The translations under genes and the position numbers were made by a program. Shown one piece after another: positions 7,734 through 15,724 of a stretch of 64,000 bases of DNA (position 1 is the stretch's first letter; every line of letters begins with the position of its first letter). The notes under the pieces are model-generated. The model did not search any database. It had not been told where the DNA came from and worked only from the letters and a program-made list of their open reading frames with translations. The DNA is from Pseudanabaena sp. PCC 6802 (GTDB lineage: Bacteria > Cyanobacteriota > Cyanobacteriia > Pseudanabaenales > Pseudanabaenaceae), in the NCBI RefSeq assembly GCF_000332175.1, contig NZ_KB235914.1, positions 2,414,868 through 2,478,867 on the forward strand, in the 5' to 3' direction.

Positions 7734-8897
7734 ATGGAAGCCTCAATAAGTTACACTTCCAACAGTCAAGCCATATTAGACGGCGATCGCACTGCTCTCT
7801 ATTTTGCTCCCAATCTCTATCGTCCCCCTGTCAATTTACGCGCTCGCATCAAAGACGTATTGCCGTTTCGCGATGCCATGCTAGCGTTGCGGGACTGTAT
7901 TGTTTCAGAACTGTACGTCAGCGATCGCGAGATTGCGGATAGACAGAACGATCCGGTAATTACTGTCGCTCCCGATCGCGTCTTTTTTGAGGCTTTTTCG
8001 CGGGACGAATCGACCTACGCGCGTTTGTCGCTAAAGGTTGCTGCCCTCACCGAGATAGAAGCCCTGCAACCGGGATGTACCAACATCGATTTTTCCGATA
8101 ACTTACAACGAGGCTTGCAACAGATGCGCAGCACTCGCCCCACCTACCTGGACGTGCGCCGCGAGGAGGTTGCGGTTCGAGTTAGCGATCGCACTGTGCG
8201 CGAAGCCCGCATTGTTTTACCCGATACCTGGGTGCAGGGATTTCTAGAAGTACAATCGGCATTGCGTTTGCCCGCAGTTGCCCTCACCGTTCACCCGCAG
8301 GATTTACGCAATCTGCTTGCCTATCTCAAGCAACGCAAAACCAAGATCTCACCGCGCAGTTTGCGCTTTCGGTTGGAACCAGGACAACCGCCAGAAGTCA
8401 CTGTTGAACCCTGGAACCAGATGTTTTGCTGGCAGCGATCGCAACACGCCGCCAATATCGCCACTGAAATCAGGATATGGGGTCGCCGTCGCCTGTTATT
8501 GCTAGAGAAAATCTTGCCGCATCTCAAGCAAGTCCGCGTCCTGTTGCAAGGCACGGGCTTACCGTCGTTTTGGATCGGCGATCTGGGCAATCTCTCTTTT
8601 CTACTCGGTCTTTCCGCTTGGACGGCAAGGGACTGGACGGAAACCGAGCCAGATCGTGTAGCGCAACCCACCACCCCCCTATCAGAGTCGCAACGAAACG
8701 AACTGCTCCACTTTCTTGCTGGCAAGGTATCCGTGGTACACCATGAAATTACTCTCGCTCTTGGTTGGACGGATGCTGAGGCGATCGCCGGACTGAACGA
8801 ACTATGCTTGCAGGGGCGCGTGCTCTTAGATCCCGAAACGCTTCATTACTACGTTCGCGACCTATTCCCCGAAACAGCGATCGCTCCTCATGCCTAA
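7734..8897 (+). CDS. uncharacterised 387-aa protein resembling the C-terminal part of SWIM-type proteins
   Basis: The start is taken at the ATG at 7734, 13 bases after the Uma2 stop; an earlier in-frame start would overlap Uma2 in another frame. The protein is soluble. The middle reads LPDTWVQGFLEVQSALRLPA, and the end (HEITLALGWTDAEAIAGLNE, then LCLQGRVLLDPETLHYYVRD) looks like a winged-helix unit. Both segments remind me of the region after the zinc finger in SWIM-domain proteins of vWA/MoxR clusters. However, there is no CxC...CxH zinc motif: the few cysteines are isolated. It may be a SWIM-less relative or something unrelated. It forms a same-strand block with the two genes upstream. Confidence 0.55.
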   Translation: MEASISYTSNSQAILDGDRTALYFAPNLYRPPVNLRARIKDVLPFRDAMLALRDCIVSELYVSDREIADRQNDPVITVAPDRVFFEAFSRDESTYARLSLKVAALTEIEALQPGCTNIDFSDNLQRGLQQMRSTRPTYLDVRREEVAVRVSDRTVREARIVLPDTWVQGFLEVQSALRLPAVALTVHPQDLRNLLAYLKQRKTKISPRSLRFRLEPGQPPEVTVEPWNQMFCWQRSQHAANIATEIRIWGRRRLLLLEKILPHLKQVRVLLQGTGLPSFWIGDLGNLSFLLGLSAWTARDWTETEPDRVAQPTTPLSESQRNELLHFLAGKVSVVHHEITLALGWTDAEAIAGLNELCLQGRVLLDPETLHYYVRDLFPETAIAPHA

Positions 8898-8920
8898 AGC
8901 AGGCTGTTCTTCGACATGTT

Positions 8921-10396
8921 TTAGCAGACTAGTTTCAAGTTAATGTGGGTAGTATCGTGACTGGCATTAACAGTTACTATTTGTCCTAACTCTAAAGAGG
9001 GGGGAGATTCCATAATGTACACAGCTTGCATCCAACAGGTATCTCGAACAAACGGACTAGTTTCTAAATAGATCTCATCATCTAGCCACAAACCGAACCA
9101 AAAAGCGATTGCATGGCAGGTGCCGCTTTGAATAATTGGGACTGACAAATTGCGGGTTTCAGGCTTAATGTCATCACCATCAAAGTCGAACGTAAAAACC
9201 TCAAATTGCTCGGACAACGATTGATAAGGGAAATGGCGTACGAACAATTGCAGATATGATGAACGATTGGAGAAAGCATTAAATAAACTCAAGTCGAATC
9301 CCGATACATTTTGGACTCTATCCTCATGAAAGATATCTATACTATCAAGTAAGACAGCATAGACAGTTGCAGATTTGGGAATGATTTTGGCATTGGGCTT
9401 CAGCAATTCGCTGCGGGCATGGCGAACTGAAGGGACGACGTATTCTGCTAATAGTCCAACATCTAAGATTTCACTTACCAAAACATCAGCAGGTTCTGCT
9501 AGATCGCTGCCAATTTTGAGATCGTTGGACATCTTGTTAAACGCTGTGATGCGAGCGCTGTAGCCATTTGCTTGAATGATTTGACGCGCGATATTAGCGA
9601 TCGGTTTTACTTTCTCGCAGGTATAGACATGGCTAGCTCCTGCCCTTGCTGCCATCATCGCAAGTAAGCCAGAACCAGAACCAATATCTAACACAATAGA
9701 ATCATCTCCTATTGCTCTTTTCAATGCTCTTTCATAACAATTATTGCGATATTCATCGTTCATCATAGGGAAATGCCAGCGAGGCACAAATTTGACGTAA
9801 ATTTGGTTCAGCTTTCCCAAGAGGTCAGGCAAATTAGGATTAATACCGAATGCTTTTTCATAACAAGCGATAGCTCCTTCATACATTCCTTGGTTAGCGA
9901 GACAGTTGCCGATATTGCAGTAAGCCTCTGCATAGTCAGGATTGCAAGCAATTGCTTTGTTAAAACATTCGATCGCCAGTGAATAGTTGCTGCGGTCGTA
10001 TTCAATATTTCCTAGCTCTAGATAGGCAACGGCAAATTCAGGATTGATTTCAGTAGCTTTTCTATAAGCAGTTTCTGCTTCTGCTGTCTGTAAATTACCG
10101 TGAAGGTAATAACCATAGTGCAGATAGCAGCTTGCATAGTCAGCTTCCATTTCAAGAGTACGTTGATAGTAATCAAAAGCTGCATCCAAAATATTGGCGG
10201 TACTTGCCAAAGTATTGGCAGGATCGTAATGATTTGCAGCATATTCGTGGCGAATAGAAATCGCTCGCTCAAACGTAGGGATGGCATTTTCCCACATTTC
10301 CTGGCTTACATAGGCATTAGCCAAGCGAAACCAGGCTTCATCATCAAAGGAATGACGTTCAGCAATGTTTTTCAGATCTTCTAGAGACATAAGCAT
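8921..10396 (-). CDS. TPR-repeat protein fused to a protein arginine methyltransferase-like domain
   Basis: 491 aa. Residues 1-200 are five to six tetratricopeptide repeats (for example FAVAYLELGNIEYDRSNYSL and YAEAYCNIGNCLANQGMYEG). Residues 215-491 are an S-adenosylmethionine-dependent methyltransferase: motif I VLDIGSGSGLLAMMAARAG at 235-253, an acidic CEK after strand 2, and SEILDVGLLAE at 308-318. Its two glutamates, E309 and E318, are nine apart, as in the double-E loop that holds the substrate guanidinium in PRMTs. The C-terminal beta-barrel-like part is present, but the canonical THW loop is reduced to TTHINL. A TPR-PRMT architecture suggests modification of an arginine on a partner protein; the substrate is unknown. 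The ATG at 10396 has AAAGAAG upstream; a second ATG is two codons in. Confidence 0.85.
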   Translation of the reverse strand: MLMSLEDLKNIAERHSFDDEAWFRLANAYVSQEMWENAIPTFERAISIRHEYAANHYDPANTLASTANILDAAFDYYQRTLEMEADYASCYLHYGYYLHGNLQTAEAETAYRKATEINPEFAVAYLELGNIEYDRSNYSLAIECFNKAIACNPDYAEAYCNIGNCLANQGMYEGAIACYEKAFGINPNLPDLLGKLNQIYVKFVPRWHFPMMNDEYRNNCYERALKRAIGDDSIVLDIGSGSGLLAMMAARAGASHVYTCEKVKPIANIARQIIQANGYSARITAFNKMSNDLKIGSDLAEPADVLVSEILDVGLLAEYVVPSVRHARSELLKPNAKIIPKSATVYAVLLDSIDIFHEDRVQNVSGFDLSLFNAFSNRSSYLQLFVRHFPYQSLSEQFEVFTFDFDGDDIKPETRNLSVPIIQSGTCHAIAFWFGLWLDDEIYLETSPFVRDTCWMQAVYIMESPPSLELGQIVTVNASHDTTHINLKLVC

Positions 10397-10534
10397 ATCG
10401 ATCTTCTTTCACAAAACAGTTTTGATTTTGGGCAACTTCCTCCACCCAAATACCACGCCGATCGGGTTGAGTTCGTTTAAGAAATATGAAGCTAAGCGAT
10501 GAGCGTGCTAGAAAGGATTTACTAGATTTTTTAG

Positions 10535-10834
10535 CTACGCGGCATCTCCTACTGGTATAACTGAAAGCTTAAAGCCTAATTCATTTAATGCTTGAATTAA
10601 AACAGGCAGATTTAAATTAGTTGACTGAGAAAGAATATTTTGGATTGCTTCTTGATTCAAGATTGTTGATGAACTGTCTAACATGGCAAGCCTAGCTTCT
10701 GCAACATTTCTTAATGCTAAAAGCAATTCATCATAATTACACTCTTCTAACACAGCATCTAAGTAGGCTGCTGCCTCTTGAGGATCTTTTAGAGACTCAA
10801 TTAAATAAGAATGATAGCTCCTACTCGTTGGCAT
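10535..10834 (-). CDS. putative antitoxin of a RelE/HigB-type module
   Basis: 99 aa from the ATG at 10834, which lies inside the end of the toxin gene (14-bp overlap), the typical coupled arrangement. A longer frame continues upstream but only as the shifted reading of the toxin. The protein has the form of addiction-module antidotes: SYLIESLKDPQEAAAYLDAV, then LLLALRNVAEARLAM, then a degenerate helix-turn-helix and a closing LIQALNELGFKLSVIPV. In family members the HTH binds the module's own promoter and the C-terminal part neutralises the toxin. Here the HTH segment (NQEAIQNILSQSTNLNLP) is less regular than usual, so DNA binding may be weak. Confidence 0.78.
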   Translation of the reverse strand: MPTSRSYHSYLIESLKDPQEAAAYLDAVLEECNYDELLLALRNVAEARLAMLDSSSTILNQEAIQNILSQSTNLNLPVLIQALNELGFKLSVIPVGDAA

Positions 10835-11165
10835 GTTCGCGTTGCTTGTAGTCAAGCCAAAATTGTTTAGCCTGTAAAATATCGCGTTCTTGAGTGCTTT
10901 TGTCTCCACCACATAGTAGCAGAATAATAAGTAGATCGATCTGAGCAAAATATACCCGGTAGCCAGGCCCATAATCAATTTTAAACTCAAACACCCCTCC
11001 TCCGACAGAGCGATAATCGCCTAAGTTTCCTAGCTCTATACGATCTAGTCTTTTCCTAATTCTTGCTCTAGCCTCTCGATCTCGTAATGAGCTTAGCCAA
11101 GATGAGAATGGAGTTTCTCCCTGGCTTGTTTCGTAGATTCTAAGCTCCTGGGGATGCGATCGCAT
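10821..11165 (-). CDS. RelE/ParE-superfamily toxin (phage Gp49/HigB-like)
   Basis: 114 aa. The sequence follows the addiction-module killer pattern: ETPFSSWLSSLRDREARARI, RKRLDRIELGNLGDYRSVGG, GVFEFKIDYGPGYRVYFAQI, LLILLLCGGDKSTQERDI, then the closing helix AKQFWLDYKQ. Members are ribosome-dependent or free mRNA interferases; the YRVYF and GGDKSTQ segments are the conserved core. The toxin is the first gene, as in HigBA order, and is followed by the antitoxin with a 14-bp overlap. It is one base order away from the broken Uma2 gene upstream, in an accessory stretch. All core segments are present, so the toxin is probably functional. Confidence 0.88.
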   Translation of the reverse strand: MRSHPQELRIYETSQGETPFSSWLSSLRDREARARIRKRLDRIELGNLGDYRSVGGGVFEFKIDYGPGYRVYFAQIDLLIILLLCGGDKSTQERDILQAKQFWLDYKQREHANE

Positions 11166-11183
11166 ATTAAACCTGAGGTTTTT

Positions 11184-11826
11184 CTATACTTGGCATAGTT
11201 GGGCAATCGGAATTTGTAGATCGGCAAATGTCAGGGGAGCGATCGCCCCAGAAGTTAATATCAATTCCGTAGTATATTCACCGTTGACCAAATCCCTAAA
11301 TACAATTAACCGTGCATTATTAAGATCGACAACCCAATATTCCTGGATGCCCGCTTCGGCATAGATCGACTTTTTGCGCCCCAAATCTTTACTCAGTGTG
11401 GCTTGGGAAAATTCAATCAGACAGAAGATATCATCGGGATAGGGATGATGTTCGAGATAGAGTTTGCCCAATGGCTTCACAACTGCGATATCTGTTTCTG
11501 GTTCGGAATCGTTGGGAAGGGTTACAGGTTTACTGCTCCGGCAACCTGAGATATTACAGGAGATACCGTTGTTTCAAGGAACACTGCTCAAAAAATGTAG
11601 GTTCTATTATTGCCGGAGCAATAGCGTCGCGGATTTTAGCGCGATCGCCCAGCAATGTTCTTAGATAATCCGCAACCTCTGTATTGGAGTAAGCATGAGG
11701 TACTCCCTCTGACGGCATTAAAACAATTTCTCCCTGCAACAACTCAACGGAGACATCCTGAAACAGACCCTCCTTAATCGCTTGATGGTATCTCTCAACC
11801 GTCCATTTATCTGTAGTTACAGCCAT
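11184..11826 (-). pseudogene. Uma2 family gene interrupted by an 89-bp mini-element
   Basis: The N-terminal half (ATG at 11826: WTVERYHQAIKEGLFQDVSV ... LLGDRAKIRDA) and the C-terminal half (KPLGKLYLEHHPYPDDIFCL ... DLQIPIAQLCQV) of one Uma2 protein lie in different frames. The break is exactly an insertion at 11533-11621. If the insert and one copy of the flanking TA are removed, the minus strand reads on in frame as RDAKPVTLPNDSEPETDIAV, joining VKPLGKLY, which is the normal Uma2 sequence at that place. In the present state translation stops inside the insert after ...CSLKQRYLL. The C-terminal half keeps the IEFSQATLSKDLGRKKSIYA core, but without the strand before it. Confidence 0.9.
11533..11621. 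mobile_element. 89-bp MITE-like insertion with TA target duplication
   Basis: Inverted ends TGCTCCGGCAA (11534-11544) and TTGCCGGAGCA (11610-11620) are perfect 11-bp complements. TA dinucleotides flank the element at 11531-11532 and 11622-11623. A TA duplication is what IS630/Tc1-mariner-type transposases leave. The element has no coding capacity, so it would need a transposase from elsewhere. I saw no second copy in this window. Insert plus duplication is 91 bp, which shifts the Uma2 frame by one. Confidence 0.85.
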
Positions 11827-11895
11827 AGCCGTTACCTCAACCTTCGCTAACTATTGTTGTTAGGTTGCATCAAAGTTGTACGAACTGAAATTACC

Positions 11896-13080
11896 CTAGC
11901 GAATATATTCCTTCAGAACGCTGTTGCGGTTGGGGTGGCGGAGTTTGCGCAGAGCTTTGGCTTCGATTTGGCGAATGCGCTCGCGGGTAACGTTGAAAAT
12001 TTGACCGATTTCTTCCAATGTCTTCATGCGTCCGTCGTCGAGACCGTAGCGCAGTTTTAATACATCCCGTTCCCTAGGGCTAAGCGTACCGAGTACGCTT
12101 TCTAAATCCTCGCGCAACAGATTCTTAGCAACCTGATCGTCCGGTGTTTCACCGTCGGACTCGATAAAGTCGCCCAGACGCGAATCCTCTTCCTTCCCGA
12201 TCGGAGTTTCCAGAGAAATTGGCAACTGCGCTGATTTGGCAATAAAGCGCAGCTTTTCAATTGTCATTTCCATACGGGTGGCAATTTCCTCTTCAGTTGG
12301 TTTGCGCCCCATTTCCTGCGATAAAAGTTTCGTGGTTTTCTTGATGCGCGAAATGGTTTCGTACAGGTGCACGGGCAGGCGGATCGTGCGCGATTGATCG
12401 GCGATCGCTCTGGTAATTGCCTGACGGATCCACCACGTGGCGTAGGTAGAGAACTTATAACCCTTTTCGTGATCGAACTTCTCTGCTGCCCTGATCAGCC
12501 CCAAACTGCCCTCCTGGATCAAGTCCTGGAACGACAGACCGCGATTCATGTATTTCTTGGCGATCGATACCACCAGTCGCAGATTGGACTGTACCATCTT
12601 GTCTTTGGCACGCCGCCCCGAATGCAAGCGCCGCCGAAAATCGCCCAAGGGCATTTCCATTTCCTTTGCCCAATCCGAATCCTTCACATCTTCGGGATTA
12701 TCGATTTGCAGTTGGGCAGCAAGCTTCTCGCGGGTTTGCTCCAGAACTAACAGATCGGCAATTTTTCGCGCTAACTCAATTTCTTCATCTGCCCGTAGCA
12801 AACGGATACGACCGATTTCTTGCAGGTACAGTCGAATTGAGTCCTCGGTGTAGTGCTTCTTTTTAGCCTGGCTGGCACGCTTTTTCGGGCCTCGGGCTTT
12901 ACCAGGCTTGCCATCTTCCTCATCCTCGCCGGAAATGTCAATTGCACTGCCAGCTTCCTCTTCATCATCGAGGCTATCATCATCTTTCTCCAGATCTTCT
13001 AGATCTAAAGCAGACTCATCATCTCGATCGCTGGGCAACATGGTTTCAATTTCTGCGGGGAAGTTGATGGCTTTGCTCAT
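11896..13080 (-). CDS. sigA: primary RNA polymerase sigma factor, group 1 sigma-70
   Basis: 394 aa. After an acidic and basic N-terminal tail ([15 protein letters not shown], then [16 protein letters not shown]) comes region 1.2 ([19 protein letters not shown]), region 2 with the core-binding and -10 recognition helices ([37 protein letters not shown]), region 3, and region 4 ending in the HTH ([20 protein letters not shown]) and [11 protein letters not shown]. Region 1.1 is short and the large non-conserved insert of E. coli RpoD is absent, as in cyanobacterial SigA of about 390 aa. It directs the core enzyme to housekeeping promoters. The completeness of regions 1.2-4.2 and the group 1 recognition helix support the primary factor; a group 2 factor is less likely. 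Confidence 0.95.
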   Translation of the reverse strand: MSKAINFPAEIETMLPSDRDDESALDLEDLEKDDDSLDDEEEAGSAIDISGEDEEDGKPGKARGPKKRASQAKKKHYTEDSIRLYLQEIGRIRLLRADEEIELARKIADLLVLEQTREKLAAQLQIDNPEDVKDSDWAKEMEMPLGDFRRRLHSGRRAKDKMVQSNLRLVVSIAKKYMNRGLSFQDLIQEGSLGLIRAAEKFDHEKGYKFSTYATWWIRQAITRAIADQSRTIRLPVHLYETISRIKKTTKLLSQEMGRKPTEEEIATRMEMTIEKLRFIAKSAQLPISLETPIGKEEDSRLGDFIESDGETPDDQVAKNLLREDLESVLGTLSPRERDVLKLRYGLDDGRMKTLEEIGQIFNVTRERIRQIEAKALRKLRHPNRNSVLKEYIR

Positions 13081-13413
13081 GCCCGATTCCTCTAGCTCCG
13101 TACTTGGTTAAACTGTATGTGTAATTAAACTGACGTAAATAACGATCGAATGGTTGGAGGTAGCACTAGCGATCGCTCAGACGTTAGCGATCTAAATGAC
13201 CGAAATAAATTCTAGCCTTTAGTTAATCTACTTCTAAGTTAGCAACTAAGATTTTAGATAACTGGTGCCGCTACCCTTAAATATTTCCCTTAATCTTGGC
13301 AGATTGTAGCCTCTCTAACGTATAAATTAAGCTGTGGCTGTAGTCATTTCATGACTTGCTTGGCAAAAACTATATAAAAACTGTATTAAGTTAGTTTCGC
13401 ACTTTTCATTTAT
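13081..13413. other. divergent promoter region of sigA and the DUF2854 gene
   Basis: 333 bases between the sigA start (minus) and the next plus-strand gene. It is AT-rich toward the right end (ACTATATAAAAACTG at about 13368-13382 could hold a -10 element for the rightward gene). No RNA gene or hairpin with a T-run was recognised. Confidence 0.45.
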
Positions 13414-13989
13414 ATGCTACGACAAATTTCTCTCAGTTCGGTATTTTTGCTAATCGGAATAGCATTAAGTGCGATCGGCGTATATGCCTACGCTACTGGT
13501 AATCCTACCCTCAACCTCGCTGGATTTTTCTATGGTATCCCTATTTTACTTGGGGGCGCAGCCCTAAAATCAGCGGAAGTTAAGCCCAGTCAGTTTTTAT
13601 ATCCCTCTTCCGATCTTGCTTTAAAATTGCGCGATACCCAGGCAACACCAACCCAAATAAAGGTGCGCCAGGATGTTACCCGCTATCGCTACGGCATCCG
13701 CGCTCACCTGGATGCAGCGTTGGAAAAATTAGGTATGAGTCCTACCAACGAGGAAAGACCGGTTTTAGCTGGTATTTATGAAGAGGTATTTCAAGCCGAG
13801 GGGCAACCCGATACCTACAGTTTAGTTTTGCGCTTTCAGTCGCCGCTGATTGGTTTAGAAACATGGCAAGAGAAACAGGAAAAAATTGGTAGATTTTTCG
13901 GCCCTGGTGTAATTGCTCAAGTCACCAGACCAGAAGTACAGAGCGAAATTCCCTTAGTCGATCTACGCCTAATCTCAGCAATTAACTGA
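13414..13989 (+). CDS. DUF2854 family membrane-anchored protein
   Basis: 191 aa. The first 55 residues form two transmembrane helices (SLSSVFLLIGIALSAIGVYA and LAGFFYGIPILLGGAALKSA) separated by the family's TGNPTLN turn. The remainder is a soluble domain containing RQDVTRYRYGIRAHLDAALE and a closing QVTRPEVQSEIPLVDLRLIS. The family is restricted to cyanobacteria and plastid-bearing plants, and its function is not known; location in the thylakoid or cytoplasmic membrane is expected from the helices. The next gene, a GNAT acetyltransferase, begins 20 bases after the stop. Confidence 0.88.
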   Translation: MLRQISLSSVFLLIGIALSAIGVYAYATGNPTLNLAGFFYGIPILLGGAALKSAEVKPSQFLYPSSDLALKLRDTQATPTQIKVRQDVTRYRYGIRAHLDAALEKLGMSPTNEERPVLAGIYEEVFQAEGQPDTYSLVLRFQSPLIGLETWQEKQEKIGRFFGPGVIAQVTRPEVQSEIPLVDLRLISAIN

Positions 13990-14009
13990 GTTTTAAATTT
14001 TCTAACGGT

Positions 14010-14504
14010 ATGCATGCGATTGAGATCCCAACAAGTAAAGATTTCGAGGCGATCGCAGATCTGAATGTCTCTGCCTACGCAGAATTTGCGCCGTATCTTC
14101 AGCCTGGATCGTGGGAAATCATGCAGAAGACCTTGCGCAACATCGCAGAAAGGGCAGAGAGATCGGAGTTTGTAGTCTGTCGTTCTGGCGATAACATCGT
14201 CGGCTCGGTTGCTTACTGTCGGGCAGGTAAAGGCGACCCAGCAATTTTTACGCCGGATATGGCTTCGATCCTCGTATTGGCAGTTCACCCGCAGCATCGA
14301 GGTAAAGGCATTGCCAAGGTTTTAATCTTGTCATGTATTTCGAGGGCAAAAAGTGACAGAGCGGGTTCGATCGGTCTTTTCACCAATGAACTGATGTTGC
14401 CTGCGCAACACATCTATAGGTGCTTGGGTTTTCAGCAAGACCTGGAGTTGCCCAAGCGTTACGGCATAAGGTACTTTCGGTTTGTGCTTTTGTTAGATAG
14501 TTAA
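14010..14504 (+). CDS. GNAT family N-acetyltransferase
   Basis: 164 aa. It carries the acetyl-CoA-binding core: ILVLAVHPQHRGKGIAKVLI at about residues 90-109 includes the Q/R-x-x-G-x-G/A loop, preceded by the strand VGSVAYCRAG and followed by SIGLFTNELMLPAQHIYRCL and GFQQDLELPKRYG, the usual motif B region. The substrate cannot be told from the sequence; small molecules or protein N-termini are typical for the family. It is tightly spaced between the DUF2854 gene and tsaC (5 bases to the next ATG), so all three are probably co-transcribed. Confidence 0.88.
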   Translation: MHAIEIPTSKDFEAIADLNVSAYAEFAPYLQPGSWEIMQKTLRNIAERAERSEFVVCRSGDNIVGSVAYCRAGKGDPAIFTPDMASILVLAVHPQHRGKGIAKVLILSCISRAKSDRAGSIGLFTNELMLPAQHIYRCLGFQQDLELPKRYGIRYFRFVLLLDS

Positions 14505-14509
14505 TTGTT

Positions 14510-15097
14510 ATGGCATTAGTGTCGATGGCGGCTTTAGTTGCAGGAGCGCGATCGGGGCGGATAATTAGTTTCCCAACCGATACGGTTCCGGCGATCGCTT
14601 CGATTGCAGATCGAGCCGAAGCCATCTTTGCGCTGAAAGAGCGCCCTCAAGATAAGCCCTTGATCTTAATGGCGGCACGACTGGCGGTTTTGCTAGATTT
14701 TGTCGATACCGATCGCCCTGCCCTAACAATTTGGCAGCGGTTGGCTTGCGCTAAGCTGCCGGGTGCTTTAACCTTAGTTCTGCCTGCCAACGAACGCGGG
14801 AAGCGACTCAATCCTGGTGCAACTACACTGGGGATTCGCATTCCCAAATGCGATGAGGCGATCGCCGTTTTGCAGCAAACTGGCCCTTTGCTCACGACCA
14901 GCGCTAACAAAAGTGGCGACCCTCCTCTACGAAAATTAGGAGAAATCGCAGCTTGCTTCCCCCACGTACTCGTTATGCGCGATCGCGACCCAAACGCGAT
15001 TACTGGTAGCGGCTTACCTTCAACTGTTGTTAAATGGACAGATGATGGTTGGCAAGTGCTAAGGCAGGGACAGGTGAGAATTGATGGTTATTTGTGA
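14510..15097 (+). CDS. tsaC: L-threonylcarbamoyladenylate synthase, YrdC/Sua5 family
   Basis: 195 aa, one YrdC domain. It makes threonylcarbamoyl-AMP from threonine, bicarbonate and ATP, the first step of the t6A modification at position 37 of ANN-decoding tRNAs. Visible signatures are RIISFPTDTVPAIASIADR, the KERPQDKPLILM nucleotide-binding segment, and LLTTSANKSGDPP, the S-A-N motif of the catalytic pocket. It lacks the C-terminal Sua5 domain, so it is of the short TsaC type. A second ATG at 14525 is a possible alternative start. It follows the GNAT gene closely. Confidence 0.9.
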   Translation: MALVSMAALVAGARSGRIISFPTDTVPAIASIADRAEAIFALKERPQDKPLILMAARLAVLLDFVDTDRPALTIWQRLACAKLPGALTLVLPANERGKRLNPGATTLGIRIPKCDEAIAVLQQTGPLLTTSANKSGDPPLRKLGEIAACFPHVLVMRDRDPNAITGSGLPSTVVKWTDDGWQVLRQGQVRIDGYL

Positions 15098-15124
15098 GTG
15101 TTTGCGATTAGAGGAGTATGAACT

Positions 15125-15715
15125 ATGCACTGCCCTAAACATAAAGAAACTGATTTAAAAGCGACTAGAATCTCTGGCGATCTAGCAGCGCAACAGTGTT
15201 CTCAGTGTCAAGGGGTTTGGATACCTGCCCTAGAGTACAGTGCTTGGCAGGCTAAGCAAACTCAGCCATCTGCTAGTAAGCAGTCAATTCCACAGTATCC
15301 AGCGTCATTAACGCAATCGTCTAACTTCACACCGTCGGAATTTGATGCTAAAGCAGGCTTTTGCCCGGAGTGCGGTATTTACCTTTCTAGAGCTAAAGTA
15401 CCCTTAAAAACACCTTTCTACGTGGAACGCTGTCTCAGTTGCAGTGGCATTTGGTGCGATCGCGGTGAATGGGAAGTCTTAGAGAATCTAAACCTGCATA
15501 CCAACGTGCCGCAGCTATTCTCCAATCAGTGGCAGGCGCACATGCGAGAAATACATCAAGCAGAGATAGAGCGGCAAACATTAATTGATAAATTAGGTGC
15601 AGATGTGGCAAACCGCCTGTTTGAGTTGGTAAGCATCCTGGAGAAGCACGAGCACGGTAATTTTGCTGCTGCCTATCTGGTACGACATTTCGATCGCGAT
15701 AAGGCAAAGAAATAG
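15125..15715 (+). CDS. zinc-ribbon (TFIIB-like) domain protein
   Basis: 196 aa with two zinc-ribbon units: MHCPKHKETDLKATRI...QQCSQCQGVWIPALEY at the N-terminus and FCPECGIYLSRAKV...ERCLSCSGIWCDRGEWE at about residues 77-117. The C-x-x-C...C-x-x-C-x-G-x-W pattern is that of the zf-TFIIB family of small bacterial proteins. The C-terminal third is helical and charged (IHQAEIERQTLIDKLGADVA). Biochemical role unknown; nucleic-acid or protein binding is plausible. It lies 27 bases after tsaC and 9 bases before the permease gene. Confidence 0.82.
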   Translation: MHCPKHKETDLKATRISGDLAAQQCSQCQGVWIPALEYSAWQAKQTQPSASKQSIPQYPASLTQSSNFTPSEFDAKAGFCPECGIYLSRAKVPLKTPFYVERCLSCSGIWCDRGEWEVLENLNLHTNVPQLFSNQWQAHMREIHQAEIERQTLIDKLGADVANRLFELVSILEKHEHGNFAAAYLVRHFDRDKAKK

Positions 15716-15724
15716 GCACAAAGC

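Noticed and set aside
10835-10990. Longer start for the antitoxin
   Set aside because: The extra residues come from reading the toxin gene in another frame.
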